Assembly: GCA_963735005.1 (NCBI GenBank)
Contig: CAVTJA010000010.1
Coordinates: forward strand, 567,504 to 631,503
DNA: 64,000 nt
Direction of reading: 5' to 3'
Source of the DNA: WTKG01 sp963735005
GTDB taxonomy: Bacteria; Actinomycetota; Actinomycetes; Actinomycetales; Demequinaceae
Below are positions 19,069 to 28,064 of the stretch, piece after piece (position 1 is the stretch's first letter; each line of letters starts with the position of its first letter). The position numbers were made by a program, and so were the translations under genes. The notes below the pieces were generated by a model. The model was not told the origin of the DNA and searched no databases. It was given only the letters and a program-made list of their open reading frames with translations.

Positions 19069-19935
19069 ATGGACACCATGCAGTCTGGCGACTCGGTGGA
19101 ATGGGCGAAAGAGGCCGGTCTCACTCGCGTCGGCCAACGACCGCACCTGGGCCCCTACCTCGTCGAACTGTGGAAGAGGCGGGCGTTCGCCACCGCGCTT
19201 GCGCGATTTCGCATCGAGGCTCGAACAAGCGAGCATCGTCTGGGGCTCGGTTGGACCGTGCTCAGCCCCATCCTCTTCGCGTGCGTGTACGGCTTGGTCT
19301 TCGGGATCATCATGCCGCGAAGCAGCCGCCCACCCAGCTTCATTCCCTTTCTCGTCGTCGGGGTCTTCACGTTCCAGTACTTTGGGAAGTCCTTCAGCGC
19401 TGGCGCGAAGTCCATCACTGGCAACAACCAACTCGTCCGAAGTCTCGGGTTTCCGCGCATGCTCCTTCCGATCGCCTCGGTTCTGCAGCAGCTCTTCGAA
19501 CTCGTCCCGATGGTGCTGGTCATGGGATTGATCGTCCTGGTGTTTGGCGAGCCCTTGAGCTGGACGTGGTTCCTCCTCATTCCGGTGTACGCGTTGATGA
19601 CGCTGTTCAACATGGGCGTCGCGCTGGTCGCGGCACGTCTCACGGTTCACATCCGAGACGTGACGCAGGTGATTCCCTTCATTACGCGGCTCGTGTTCTA
19701 CATGAGCGGGATCTTCTACTCGCTGGACCTCGTGCTTGCGAATCGTCCGCGATTCTTGGCCATCGCGAAACTCAACCCCGTCCACGACTACATCACGCTC
19801 GTTCGCGCCCAGGTGTTGTCCGACTCAACGGCGGACGCGATGGAGTGGCGCGTCGCGGCGATCGCCGGGGTCGGGATGCTCGTCATAGGCGTCCTCTTCT
19901 TCTGGAGCGCAGAGTCACGGTACGGACATGACTAG
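19069..19935 (+). CDS. ABC-2 type polysaccharide export permease
   Basis: 288 residues, membrane permease of the Wzm/TagG group that forms the channel for export of lipid-linked or teichoic-type polymers. Six hydrophobic segments are visible: ILFACVYGLVFGIIM, FIPFLVVGVFTFQYF, LVPMVLVMGLIVLVFG, WTWFLLIPVYALMTLF, VIPFITRLVFYMSGIFYSL and AAIAGVGMLVIGVLFFW. The family ABC2 signature is the stretch from ITGNNQLVRSLGFPRMLLPI to YYMSGIFYSLDLVLANRPRF-like sequence and LAKLNPVHDYITLVR. ATG start at 19069. It overlaps the ATPase gene by 8 bases, which marks them as a two-gene transporter unit. Confidence 0.92.
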   Translation: MDTMQSGDSVEWAKEAGLTRVGQRPHLGPYLVELWKRRAFATALARFRIEARTSEHRLGLGWTVLSPILFACVYGLVFGIIMPRSSRPPSFIPFLVVGVFTFQYFGKSFSAGAKSITGNNQLVRSLGFPRMLLPIASVLQQLFELVPMVLVMGLIVLVFGEPLSWTWFLLIPVYALMTLFNMGVALVAARLTVHIRDVTQVIPFITRLVFYMSGIFYSLDLVLANRPRFLAIAKLNPVHDYITLVRAQVLSDSTADAMEWRVAAIAGVGMLVIGVLFFWSAESRYGHD

Positions 19936-20665
19936 GGCCGCGTCTTCACCCACCGTCATCGTCGACAATTTGCACGTCGACTACCGCGCGTACGCCTCCG
20001 GAAAGGCCGCCGGCTCGGGAATGACGTTGCTCCGGCGCCGCAAGGGCATTCGAGTGGTCCACGCCCTGCGCGGCGTCTCGTTCTCGGTCCGGGAGGGAGA
20101 GACCGTCGGCATCATTGGCGCGAACGGCTCCGGGAAGTCAACGCTGATGCGCGCGATCGCGGGACTCACCCCCGCGGCAAGCGGAGCGGTCTACACGGCC
20201 AGCCCCGCGACCCTGCTCGGGGTGAACGCGATCCTCATCGGAGAGCTCTCCGGCGAAAAGAACGTCGCCCTGGGGACGCTCGCTCTTGGCCTCAGCCGCC
20301 AGCAGGCCCGCGCGACGCTTCCCGGAATCGTGGAGTTCTCGGGCCTTGCGGACGTGATCGACTTGCCGATGAACACCTACTCGTCGGGGATGCAGGCGAG
20401 ACTTCGCTTCGCGATCGCGATGTCCCGGAAGCACCAGATCCTTCTCGTGGATGAGGCACTCGCGGTGGGGGACAAGGCCTTTCGCGCGAAGAGCGAGGAG
20501 CGCATTCGCAAGCTGCGCGAGGACGCGGGGTCGATCTTCCTCGTCAGTCACTCGATGGGGTCCATCCTCGACACGTGCACTCGGGCGCTGTGGCTTGACG
20601 CGGGCCAGATCCGGATGGACGGCAAGCCAAAGGATGTCGTGCGCGCCTACACGGCATCGAAGTGA
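19928..20665 (+). CDS. ABC transporter ATP-binding protein (Wzt/TagH-like)
   Basis: 245-residue ATPase that drives the adjacent permease. Walker A GIIGANGSGKSTLMRAI, signature MNTYSSGMQARLRFAIAMS and Walker B ILLVDEALAVGDKAFRAKS are all intact, with the H-loop VSHSMGSILD. The start MTRAASSPTVIVDNLHVDYR is ATG 19928. It is at the short length typical of teichoic-acid-type exporters, with no C-terminal carbohydrate-binding extension as in Wzt of O-antigen systems, so no chain-end recognition module is encoded here. It is immediately followed by the polysialyltransferase-like gene. Confidence 0.93.
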   Translation: MTRAASSPTVIVDNLHVDYRAYASGKAAGSGMTLLRRRKGIRVVHALRGVSFSVREGETVGIIGANGSGKSTLMRAIAGLTPAASGAVYTASPATLLGVNAILIGELSGEKNVALGTLALGLSRQQARATLPGIVEFSGLADVIDLPMNTYSSGMQARLRFAIAMSRKHQILLVDEALAVGDKAFRAKSEERIRKLREDAGSIFLVSHSMGSILDTCTRALWLDAGQIRMDGKPKDVVRAYTASK

Positions 20666-20695
20666 GAGTGCGGCATTGGTGATGGGGGTTCTCGC

Positions 20696-21658
20696 GTGAA
20701 GTGGGTCGCTTGGGTGGAGTCGCCCCTGCAACTCATCAACGCGATCGAGTACGCGGCCGCGACCGGGATTACGATGTCGATCTACCTGCGCAAGGGCATT
20801 CCCCAATTGGCCGAGACGAGCCATGAATTGGCCCCGCTCCTTCCGGAAGCGGTCCGCCTGGCGGGATTCCGGAAATCAGCCCTGGCTTCGCCCTTGGTCT
20901 CGTCGTCTCGCCGCGCGATCGGCGACGCCCACTCTGGTCAGGTCAGGGCCGTCCTCGCGTCCACGGGCGTCCGCAACGCCGTCGTCGTCGGGGACGGGAC
21001 GAGTACCATGCGGCTCGCGGGGCAGGTAGCGCGCGGCGAGCCCCTCCGCCGAACGGGCGATCAGGAGGGCCTTCTGGGCCGAGCTCTTGCGACTCGGGCC
21101 TCTCGACTGTTGAGACGGGCAGCGACGCGACAGTCGCTTGAGGTCTTCACCGGCTACTCGGCGAACGAGGAGGTCCGTGCGCTCGGCGCGCTCGGGGCGC
21201 GGGTGAGAAGCAACGACTACGGATGGCTCCGAGGTCTGGGGCTCGGGATCGCGCCTGGCCTGCCTGCGGGAACCGTGGTTCTTGGTTCCGCGCTCGCCGA
21301 TGACGGCCTGATCGGCGCGCAGTCCTACGTGGACTGGCTCCGCGCCGTGGCCGAGCGTGAAGGCTCGGTGACCTATCTCCCGCACCGGCGGGAACGCGCG
21401 GAAAGCCTCGACGGTTACCAGGGCATTCCGGGACTCGACGTCGTGGTGTCCGGCCTTCCCGTCGAGATCCTGGTCGGAGCGGCCGACGGCGTCACCCGCA
21501 TCGTCACGCTGCCCTCGAGCGCGGTCGCGACACTGAGGGCGCTCGCGCCGAGCACGGTTGCATTCGAGGTAGTGAAGATCCCGCGGGCGTGGTGGACTGG
21601 CGTCGCGGACGCCGAGTTCAGGCGAACTCTCGATGACGTCGCAGGGCGAGGTGACTAG
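20696..21658 (+). CDS. polysialyltransferase-like protein
   Basis: 320 residues, predicted cytoplasmic. The N-terminus VAWVESPLQLINAIEYAAAT and the C-terminal pattern VTYLPHRRERAESLDGYQGI, then GLPVEILVGAADGVTRIVTL with PSSAVATLRAL, follow the layout of the bacterial alpha-2,8-polysialyltransferase family (PF07388) and its GT52 relatives, in which a basic Pro-His motif and a Ser-Ser motif bind the CMP-sugar. Start GTG 20696. It lies between the exporter and neuA/neuB, so the donor is probably a CMP-activated nonulosonic acid. The sequence is divergent, and family assignment is from motif layout, not from alignment. Confidence 0.6.
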   Translation: MKWVAWVESPLQLINAIEYAAATGITMSIYLRKGIPQLAETSHELAPLLPEAVRLAGFRKSALASPLVSSSRRAIGDAHSGQVRAVLASTGVRNAVVVGDGTSTMRLAGQVARGEPLRRTGDQEGLLGRALATRASRLLRRAATRQSLEVFTGYSANEEVRALGALGARVRSNDYGWLRGLGLGIAPGLPAGTVVLGSALADDGLIGAQSYVDWLRAVAEREGSVTYLPHRRERAESLDGYQGIPGLDVVVSGLPVEILVGAADGVTRIVTLPSSAVATLRALAPSTVAFEVVKIPRAWWTGVADAEFRRTLDDVAGRGD

Positions 21659-21659
21659 C

Positions 21660-22838
21660 ATGTCGACCGATCAGTTCGGGTGCGTTGCGGTGATTCCCGC
21701 GCGAGGAGGTTCCAAGGGCATCCCGCGCAAGAACTTGGCCCGGGTCGGGGGAGTCTCTCTCGTCGGGCGCGCGGTCGCTGCCGCGCTGAGCGCGCGCGGT
21801 GTCGACCGGGTCGTCGTCTCAACGGACGACGACGAGATCGCCGACGACGCGCGCGCCCACGGCGCGGAAGTCATCGAAAGGCCGGCGGACCTGGCGTCCG
21901 ATGTCGCCTCGTCAGAGGCGGCCCTCCTTCACGTGCTCGAGACCCTTCGGGGCGCGGGGGTCGACGTCGACATCGTCGCCTTCCTTCAGGCGACCTCCCC
22001 GTTCATCGATGTCGCGGCGTTGGATCGCGCGATCGAACGCGTGGCGAAGGGAGACTGCGATGTCGTGTTTTCCGCGAAGGAGACGCACGCATTTCTCTGG
22101 GAGCTGTCGGACGGTCGGGCCGTAGGCGTCAACCACGACGACGGTGTGCGCCCGCGTCGGCAGGATCTCTCCCCCCAGTTTCAGGAGACCGGAGGGTTCT
22201 ACGTGATGCGTGCGAGGGGGCTGGAGGAGGCGGGGTTCCGCTTCTTCGGAAGGGTCGGCATCGAAGAGGTTCCCGCGACGACGGCGTTTGAGATTGACGT
22301 TCCGGAGGACCTGCGCATCGCCGCGGCCTTGCTTCCGCTTGTCGACGACCCGGGGCTTGAGGTTGACGTCGACGGGCTTGTCATGGATTTCGATGGCGTC
22401 CACACCGACGATCTCGTGGCGGTTGCCGAGGACGGACGGGAGTCGGTGGCAGTAAGTAGGAGCGACGGCATGGGAATCGCACTCCTTGCTCGCTCCGGTG
22501 TGAAGATGTTGATCCTCTCAAGCGAGACAAATCCCGTCGTCGCGGCGCGGGCGGCGAAGCTCAGGGTCGAGGTCGTTCAGGCGTCCAAGGACAAGGTGGC
22601 GGACCTCACCGCCTGGTGCGACCGCGAGGGCCTCGATTTGCGACGGGTCGCCTACGTCGGCAATGATGTGAACGACCTCGGGTGCCTCGAGATCGTGGGA
22701 TGGCCCGTTGCCGTGCGCGATGCTCGACCTCAGGTCACCGAGGCTGCTCGACTCGTACTCGCGAAACCGGGAGGCCGGGGGGCGGTTCGCGAGTTGGCAG
22801 ACATCATCGTCGCCACGAGAGAGCACAGGAAGCCATGA
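21660..22838 (+). CDS. neuA: acylneuraminate cytidylyltransferase fused to a HAD phosphatase
   Basis: 392 residues. Residues 1-225 are CMP-sialic acid synthetase: VAVIPARGGSKGIPRKNLAR (nucleotide loop), LQATSPFIDVAALDRAIER, SAKETHAFLWEL and FQETGGFYVMRARGLEE, ending with an EIDVPEDL segment. Residues 235-392 are a KdsC-like HAD phosphatase: catalytic Asp243 and Asp245 in DGLVMDFDGVHTDD, then MLILSSETNPVVAARAAKL, and the metal motif AYVGNDVNDLGCLEIVGWPV. All HAD residues look intact. The synthetase transfers CMP to a nonulosonic acid; the phosphatase domain hints that a phosphorylated precursor may be its substrate. ATG 21660 follows the preceding stop by 1 base; the gene overlaps neuB by 4 bases. 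Confidence 0.88.
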   Translation: MSTDQFGCVAVIPARGGSKGIPRKNLARVGGVSLVGRAVAAALSARGVDRVVVSTDDDEIADDARAHGAEVIERPADLASDVASSEAALLHVLETLRGAGVDVDIVAFLQATSPFIDVAALDRAIERVAKGDCDVVFSAKETHAFLWELSDGRAVGVNHDDGVRPRRQDLSPQFQETGGFYVMRARGLEEAGFRFFGRVGIEEVPATTAFEIDVPEDLRIAAALLPLVDDPGLEVDVDGLVMDFDGVHTDDLVAVAEDGRESVAVSRSDGMGIALLARSGVKMLILSSETNPVVAARAAKLRVEVVQASKDKVADLTAWCDREGLDLRRVAYVGNDVNDLGCLEIVGWPVAVRDARPQVTEAARLVLAKPGGRGAVRELADIIVATREHRKP

Positions 22839-23710
22839 CAGACTCGATCGCAATCGGCCACCACACCATCGGTTCGTCCGACCCCGTTTACGTGGTCGCT
22901 GAGATCGGGCTCAACCACAACGGCGACGTCGACATTGCGAAGAAACTGATCGACGTGTCAGCGTCCGCGGGGGCCCAGGCGGTGAAGTTCCAGAAGCGGA
23001 CCCCGGAGATCGCCACCCCCGAGCACATGAAGAACACCCCCCGCGACACCCCGTGGGGCACGATGACGTACCTGGAGTACCGGCGTCGCGTGGAATTCGA
23101 TGCGAGTCAGTATGCGGAAATTGCGGAGCACGCTACGGCCGCGGGGCTCGACTGGTTTGCCTCGCCGTGGGACGAGCCGTCGGTTGACTTCCTCGAAGAC
23201 ATGGACGTGTGCGCGTACAAGATCGCGTCCGCCTCGGTGACCGATCTGAGCATGTTGACCAAGATTCGTGAGACCGGCAAGCCCGTCATTCTCTCGACCG
23301 GCATGTCGACCCTCGATCAGATTGACCTCGCCGTCGAGACGCTCGGCAAGGATCGCCTCGTCATCCTCCATGCGACGTCGACGTATCCCCTGCCTCCCGA
23401 GGAAGCGAACCTCCTCATGATTCCCGTCCTCAAGGAGCGCTTCGGCGTGCCGGTCGGCTATTCAGGGCACGAGCCGGGTCTGCAGATCTCCCTCGCGGCC
23501 GTCGCCCTCGGCGCGCGCGTTGTCGAGAGGCACGTCACGCTCGATCGCACCATGTGGGGAAGTGATCACGCGGCCTCGCTCGAGCCACAGGGTCTGACTC
23601 ATCTCGTCCGGGACATTCGGATCATCGAGACCGCCCTGGGCGACGGAGTGAAGCGCGTGTTCCCGGGCGAGTTGGCGCCGCTCAGCAAGCTCCGGCGCGT
23701 GGGAGGCTAG
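22835..23710 (+). CDS. neuB: N-acetylneuraminate synthase family protein, no SAF domain
   Basis: 291-residue PEP-dependent aldol synthase that joins phosphoenolpyruvate to a hexose derivative to give a nine-carbon nonulosonic acid. The TIM barrel opens VYVVAEIGLNHNGDVDIAKK, continues with AQAVKFQKRTPEI, YKIASASVTDLSMLTKIRE, PVILSTGMSTLDQIDLAV and VPVGYSGHEPGLQISL, and has ERHVTLDRTMWGSDHAASLE for substrate and metal binding. Standard NeuB proteins have about 340 residues with a C-terminal SAF antifreeze-like domain; here the chain ends at SKLRRVGG just after the barrel, so that domain is absent. Short SAF-less members are known in many phyla. The actual sugar (Neu5Ac, Kdn or another) is not decided. 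Confidence 0.88.
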   Translation: MTDSIAIGHHTIGSSDPVYVVAEIGLNHNGDVDIAKKLIDVSASAGAQAVKFQKRTPEIATPEHMKNTPRDTPWGTMTYLEYRRRVEFDASQYAEIAEHATAAGLDWFASPWDEPSVDFLEDMDVCAYKIASASVTDLSMLTKIRETGKPVILSTGMSTLDQIDLAVETLGKDRLVILHATSTYPLPPEEANLLMIPVLKERFGVPVGYSGHEPGLQISLAAVALGARVVERHVTLDRTMWGSDHAASLEPQGLTHLVRDIRIIETALGDGVKRVFPGELAPLSKLRRVGG

Positions 23711-23712
23711 CG

Positions 23713-25851
23713 TTGGGCCGCGTCGACGCGGCTAGCGCACCCCGCGACGCGACACCGCCCGGTCCCGCGGCAAGCGATCAGACACCCGAGCGTTCCGCTC
23801 CCCACTTTCGCAAGGACCTGCAGGCCCTGCGCGCGCTCGCCGTCGCGGGCGTGCTCGTCTACCATCTCGCGCCCGAGAAGCTGGGCGGCGGATACGTCGG
23901 CGTCGACGTCTTCTTCGTCATCTCGGGGTTCCTCATCACCTCGCACCTCTACCGCGAAGTCCGGCGCACGGGCCGGGTACGGCTCGGGCGCTTCTGGTCG
24001 CGTCGGGCGCGACGCCTGTTGCCGGCTTCGCTGACGGTATCGCTTGTCACGACCGTCGCCGTGTTGGTTCTGGTGCCGACGGCACTGTGGAGCCAGTTCC
24101 TCGGAGAGATTCGGGCGGCAAGCCTCTACGTCGAGAACTGGGCGCTGGCGCATCAGGCGGTGGATTACCTCGCTAGCGACAACGTGTCGTCTCCGGCGCG
24201 CCACTACTGGTCGCTCTCGGCCGAGGAGCAGTTCTACCTCGTGTGGCCGGTGCTCCTCCTCCTCGTCGCAGCGTTCGCACGCCGCGCGCGCCGATGGAGT
24301 CCCGGCGTCCTCGCGGCCGCGGTCTTCGGCGCGACGGTTGCCGCGTCGTTTGCCTACTCGGTGACCTTCACCGCGGCGCGCCCGGGTCCGGCGTACTTCG
24401 TCACCACCACGCGGGCGTGGGAGTTCGGCGTGGGTGGGCTGCTCGCGCTGATGCCGGTCGCGATGAACTTCGTCCGCGTGCGCGTCGCGGCCTCGTGGGC
24501 GGGAATCGCGTTGATCGCCTTCGCCATGCTCCGGTTTTCCAGCGCGACGCAGTTCCCTGGTGCCATGGCGGCCCTGCCCGTCGGAGGTGCGGCGCTGGTG
24601 ATCTGGTCCGGGAACCCTTCGACACGGTTCACGCCCATGCTCGTCGGGCGCTTCCGACCGGTCCAGTGGCTCGGTGACGCTTCCTATTCGGTCTACCTCT
24701 GGCACTGGCCGCTCATCGCCCTTCTTCCCTTCGCGCTGAACAGGGACCTGAACAAGCTCGACAAGGTGGGCATCGCCCTGGCCACTCTGGTGCTCGCGGG
24801 TGCGACCCTCCGGTTCATCGAGCGGCCATTCCGCTTCGGTGACTTCTGGGTCAGGCGCCGCACGCGCGAGATCCTCTTGGCCGCGGCTGGTGCCACCATC
24901 CTCGTGGTGTGCGTCGGCATTGCGGCTCTCTACGCGTCGCGGCCCCCGGTGGCGCCGAGGCTTCCCGACATCCCCGCCGACGTGCCTGACTCGATCCCGT
25001 GCTACGGCGCCGCCGTGCTCGACCCCGCAAGGGGTCCGCAGTGCGAGGACTCGAAGTTCGACGGGTTCGCGGTGCCGTCCCTCGACGACTCGCTCGTGGA
25101 CCGTCCCGTGATCTACGACCCGAAGTGCCGTAGCGAGAATTCGCGGGTTGACACTCTCGTGTGTCAGTACGGGCGCGCCGACGGCGCCGTTCGAGTTGCA
25201 CTGATCGGCGACAGCCACGCGGCGCAATGGTTTCCCGCGCTCGAGGCACTTGCCGTGGACCGTGGATGGTCGCTCGTCACGATCTGGCGTGCAGGGTGTC
25301 CGTGGACTGACGCGGTCATGGCCGCGGACGAGGACGCGACCTGGTGCACGGAGTGGAACGCGGGCGTGAGGGAGTACCTCGCGACCCACGAGGCCTTCGA
25401 CGTCATCTTCACGAGCCACTACGAGGGCGATCCCAAACACGAGACCTTCACCGGACTTACGCAGGCGGAGGTGATCGCCGGGTACGTCGGGCCGATCTCG
25501 CGGGAGTCCGCCAGGGATACCACCGTCGTGGTCCTTCGTGACACGCCGACTCCCGGGGGAGAGACGCGAAGCTGCCTGCTCAACCATCCGCTGGATCCCT
25601 GGCTGTGCACTTTCGAACTCTCGTCCACGCCGTCGGACGATCGACAATTCGTCGCGGCTCAACAGGTCGAAGGCGCGATCGCCCTCGACATGACCGACTA
25701 CTTCTGCCTCAAGGGGCACTGCGCGACCGTGATCGGCGGACTGAGGGTCTACCGCGACTCCAACCACGTGACCGCCACCTACTCGGAATCCATGTCACGG
25801 GTCTTGGGCCGCGAATTCGACCTCGCGGAAGAGAGGCTCCACGCGAACTAG
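23713..25851 (+). CDS. membrane acyltransferase with C-terminal SGNH domain (first copy)
   Basis: 712 residues from a TTG start 3 bases after neuB. Residues 30-375 are an acyltransferase-3 domain with ten or so hydrophobic segments: KDLQALRALAVAGVLVYHLA with the active-site-like His, GGGYVGVDVFFVISGFLITS and the FWSRRARRLLPASLTVSL loop. Residues 455-700 are an SGNH hydrolase-like domain with RVALIGDSHAAQWFPALEAL (the G-D-S block I), and a late DSNHVTATYSESM block that contains the D-x-x-H pair. Such OafA/YrhL-type proteins add O-acetyl or other acyl groups to glycans from the outer face of the membrane. Placement after neuB makes the nonulosonic acid or the polymer the likely acceptor. Confidence 0.88.
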   Translation: MGRVDAASAPRDATPPGPAASDQTPERSAPHFRKDLQALRALAVAGVLVYHLAPEKLGGGYVGVDVFFVISGFLITSHLYREVRRTGRVRLGRFWSRRARRLLPASLTVSLVTTVAVLVLVPTALWSQFLGEIRAASLYVENWALAHQAVDYLASDNVSSPARHYWSLSAEEQFYLVWPVLLLLVAAFARRARRWSPGVLAAAVFGATVAASFAYSVTFTAARPGPAYFVTTTRAWEFGVGGLLALMPVAMNFVRVRVAASWAGIALIAFAMLRFSSATQFPGAMAALPVGGAALVIWSGNPSTRFTPMLVGRFRPVQWLGDASYSVYLWHWPLIALLPFALNRDLNKLDKVGIALATLVLAGATLRFIERPFRFGDFWVRRRTREILLAAAGATILVVCVGIAALYASRPPVAPRLPDIPADVPDSIPCYGAAVLDPARGPQCEDSKFDGFAVPSLDDSLVDRPVIYDPKCRSENSRVDTLVCQYGRADGAVRVALIGDSHAAQWFPALEALAVDRGWSLVTIWRAGCPWTDAVMAADEDATWCTEWNAGVREYLATHEAFDVIFTSHYEGDPKHETFTGLTQAEVIAGYVGPISRESARDTTVVVLRDTPTPGGETRSCLLNHPLDPWLCTFELSSTPSDDRQFVAAQQVEGAIALDMTDYFCLKGHCATVIGGLRVYRDSNHVTATYSESMSRVLGREFDLAEERLHAN

Positions 25852-25952
25852 CCGCACGGGTCCTCGCACCGGCAGCGTCTAGACTATGCGCGGGCTAGCG
25901 GGAGCGCGGTCCCGGGTCCCGCGATCACCGCGGCGCCAAGGAAGGATGAGAG

Positions 25953-28064
25953 ATGGCTCGCTTGCCGACGGGGGCGCCGGTGTCGCAAGCTTCGTCGGCC
26001 ATTGCGGGATCCGACGCACATCGTCGCCTCGACATTCAGGCGCTCAGGGCCTTGGCCGTCCTTATTGTGGTGGGATTCCACCTTGCGCCTTCTCGGATGC
26101 CCGGCGGTTACGTCGGCGTCGACGTCTTCTTCGTCATCTCTGGCTTCCTCATTACCGGACACCTGGCGAGGGACGTGGCAAGGTCCGGTCGGGTCCGCTT
26201 CGGCGAGTTCTGGGCGCGCCGGGCCCGGCGCCTGCTTCCCGCATCGCTGACCGTCCTCCTGTGCACCTTCGTCGCCGTGGTGCTGTGGGCCCCGGAGACC
26301 CAGTGGCAGAGCTTCTTTCGGGGCATTCAAGGCTCGGCGTTCTACATCGAGAACTGGTTCCTAGCGGCCGACGCGGTGGACTACTCGGCCTCGGAGAACG
26401 CTGCTACTCCCGTGCAACACTTCTGGTCACTGAGCACCGAGGAACAGTTCTACCTTGCCTGGCCGATCGTGATCGGCATCACGGTCTGGTTGTTGATGCG
26501 CAGGCGAAAGGCCGCGTCCGCCCGCGCGATCGCTGTGCCCCTTGCCGTCCTGTCAGCCGCGTCGTTCGTCTTCTCCGTATGGTTCACCCACGTGTCTCCC
26601 GCGGCCGCATACTTCTCCACCCCCGCGCGTGCCTGGGAATTTGGATTGGGCGGCGTTCTCGCTCTTGCGTCGCCCCTTGCCATCTCCGCGCTCGTGCGAA
26701 AAGTCGTGTTCGGGGTCGGGGTGGCGCTCGTTCTCCTGTGCACCTTCGCCTTCTCGACGTCGACGCCCTTTCCGAGCTACTGGGCCGCGCTCCCAGTAGC
26801 GGCCACGCTCGTCGCGCTCGCCGCGGCGCCCGACGTGTCCGCGGGCGGGCTCCGGCTGCTTGGCACGAAGCCGATTCAATGGATCGGCGACGCCTCGTAC
26901 TCGATCTACTTGTGGCACTGGCCGCTCCTAGCGCTGTGGCCCTACGCCGTCGGCAGCCCTCCCTCCGTCGCAGGCAAGGTTGCGATTCTGTTCGCTACCT
27001 TCGCGCTCGCAGGAGTGTCGTTGAGGTTCATCGAGGACCCGGTTCGCCGTTCTGCCTGGTTGATCAAGCGACGTCCCCGGGTCACCCTTGGCCTCACGGC
27101 GCTCGCGATGGTTGCTGTCGCGGCGGGTCCGCTTATCGGGAGCGCCGTCGCCGAGCGTGACGCGAGCCTGTCCCCCGACGTTGTCGACCGCCTGTTGGCG
27201 GGAGAGGACGGGATCTGTTATGGCGCGTCGGCGATGGACCCACTGGGGTCCGGGTGCCGACCGCAGAGCGAGGTCGGCATCCTCGTGCCCTCGCCCGTCA
27301 GTTCGCAGCTTGACCGCGCGAAGGCCTGCATGGTGGGCAACGCGGCGGCGAACCTTCACGTGTGCGAGGCGGGTGTGCCGGCGGAGCAGGCGACCGAGAC
27401 GATTGCCGTTGTGGGCGATTCTCATGCCGTTCATTGGCTCGACGCTATTGAGCGAATCGCGGACGAGCAGCGCTGGCACATCGTGACCTACTTCAAGGGC
27501 TCGTGCCCTTTCACCCAGGCGGTACGTCGCACGAACGCGACGAACTCCGACAGTTGCGTGGAATGGAATCGGCGCGTGGTTGAGGACCTGGGGTCGCGGA
27601 CCGACATCACGCGCGTGTTCGTGTCCGCCTCCAGCAAGAACGGGTTCGTCGGGCTCGATGCCAACGATGAGGACGGGCTGGAGGCCGGTGTGCAGGGCTA
27701 TCTTGCCGCGTGGAGTCTTCTGCCGGCCACCGTTCAGCACGTCTACGTCCTTCGGGACATCCCTCGCCCCCGGCCCGACGTCATCGACTGCCTCGCGCGC
27801 CTCTCGCTGAGCCAGCAACTTGCGCCCGGCGCCTGCGCGCAGCCGGCGGACGAGGCCCTGCTCGTCGATCCGGAGGCCATCGCCGCGGAAGGTGCGGGCC
27901 CCAAGGTCACCTCCGTCGATCTGTCCGACTTCTTCTGCAGGGACGGGCAATGCCTTGCCGTTATTGGCAATGCTGTGGTGTATCGGGACGGGCACCACAT
28001 GACGGCGTCGTACTCCAAGAGCCTCGCGCCCTATTTGTGGCGACAGATCGCCGATGCGCCCTAA
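25953..28064 (+). CDS. membrane acyltransferase with C-terminal SGNH domain (second copy)
   Basis: 703 residues, paralogue of the preceding gene. Same layout: RLDIQALRALAVLIVVGFHL, PGGYVGVDVFFVISGFLITG, EFWARRARRLLPASLTVLLC and many hydrophobic segments in residues 25-380, then an SGNH domain with IAVVGDSHAVHWLDAIERIA and a final DGHHMTASYSKSLAPYLW block holding the Asp and His. Start ATG 25953 follows an AAGGA-type site. Having two copies suggests acylation at two positions or with two acyl donors, an inference. Sequence identity between copies is high at the first 150 residues and lower later, so they are not recent duplicates. Confidence 0.88.
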   Translation: MARLPTGAPVSQASSAIAGSDAHRRLDIQALRALAVLIVVGFHLAPSRMPGGYVGVDVFFVISGFLITGHLARDVARSGRVRFGEFWARRARRLLPASLTVLLCTFVAVVLWAPETQWQSFFRGIQGSAFYIENWFLAADAVDYSASENAATPVQHFWSLSTEEQFYLAWPIVIGITVWLLMRRRKAASARAIAVPLAVLSAASFVFSVWFTHVSPAAAYFSTPARAWEFGLGGVLALASPLAISALVRKVVFGVGVALVLLCTFAFSTSTPFPSYWAALPVAATLVALAAAPDVSAGGLRLLGTKPIQWIGDASYSIYLWHWPLLALWPYAVGSPPSVAGKVAILFATFALAGVSLRFIEDPVRRSAWLIKRRPRVTLGLTALAMVAVAAGPLIGSAVAERDASLSPDVVDRLLAGEDGICYGASAMDPLGSGCRPQSEVGILVPSPVSSQLDRAKACMVGNAAANLHVCEAGVPAEQATETIAVVGDSHAVHWLDAIERIADEQRWHIVTYFKGSCPFTQAVRRTNATNSDSCVEWNRRVVEDLGSRTDITRVFVSASSKNGFVGLDANDEDGLEAGVQGYLAAWSLLPATVQHVYVLRDIPRPRPDVIDCLARLSLSQQLAPGACAQPADEALLVDPEAIAAEGAGPKVTSVDLSDFFCRDGQCLAVIGNAVVYRDGHHMTASYSKSLAPYLWRQIADAP

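Noticed and set aside
18226..19785. 519-codon open frame on the minus strand
   Set aside because: Overlaps the GT2 and ABC permease genes entirely; low-complexity charged product, an antisense shadow of high-GC coding sequence.
23707..25767. 686-codon open frame on the minus strand
   Set aside because: Lies opposite the first acyltransferase gene, which has clear motifs; product is Arg/Glu/His-rich with no family match.
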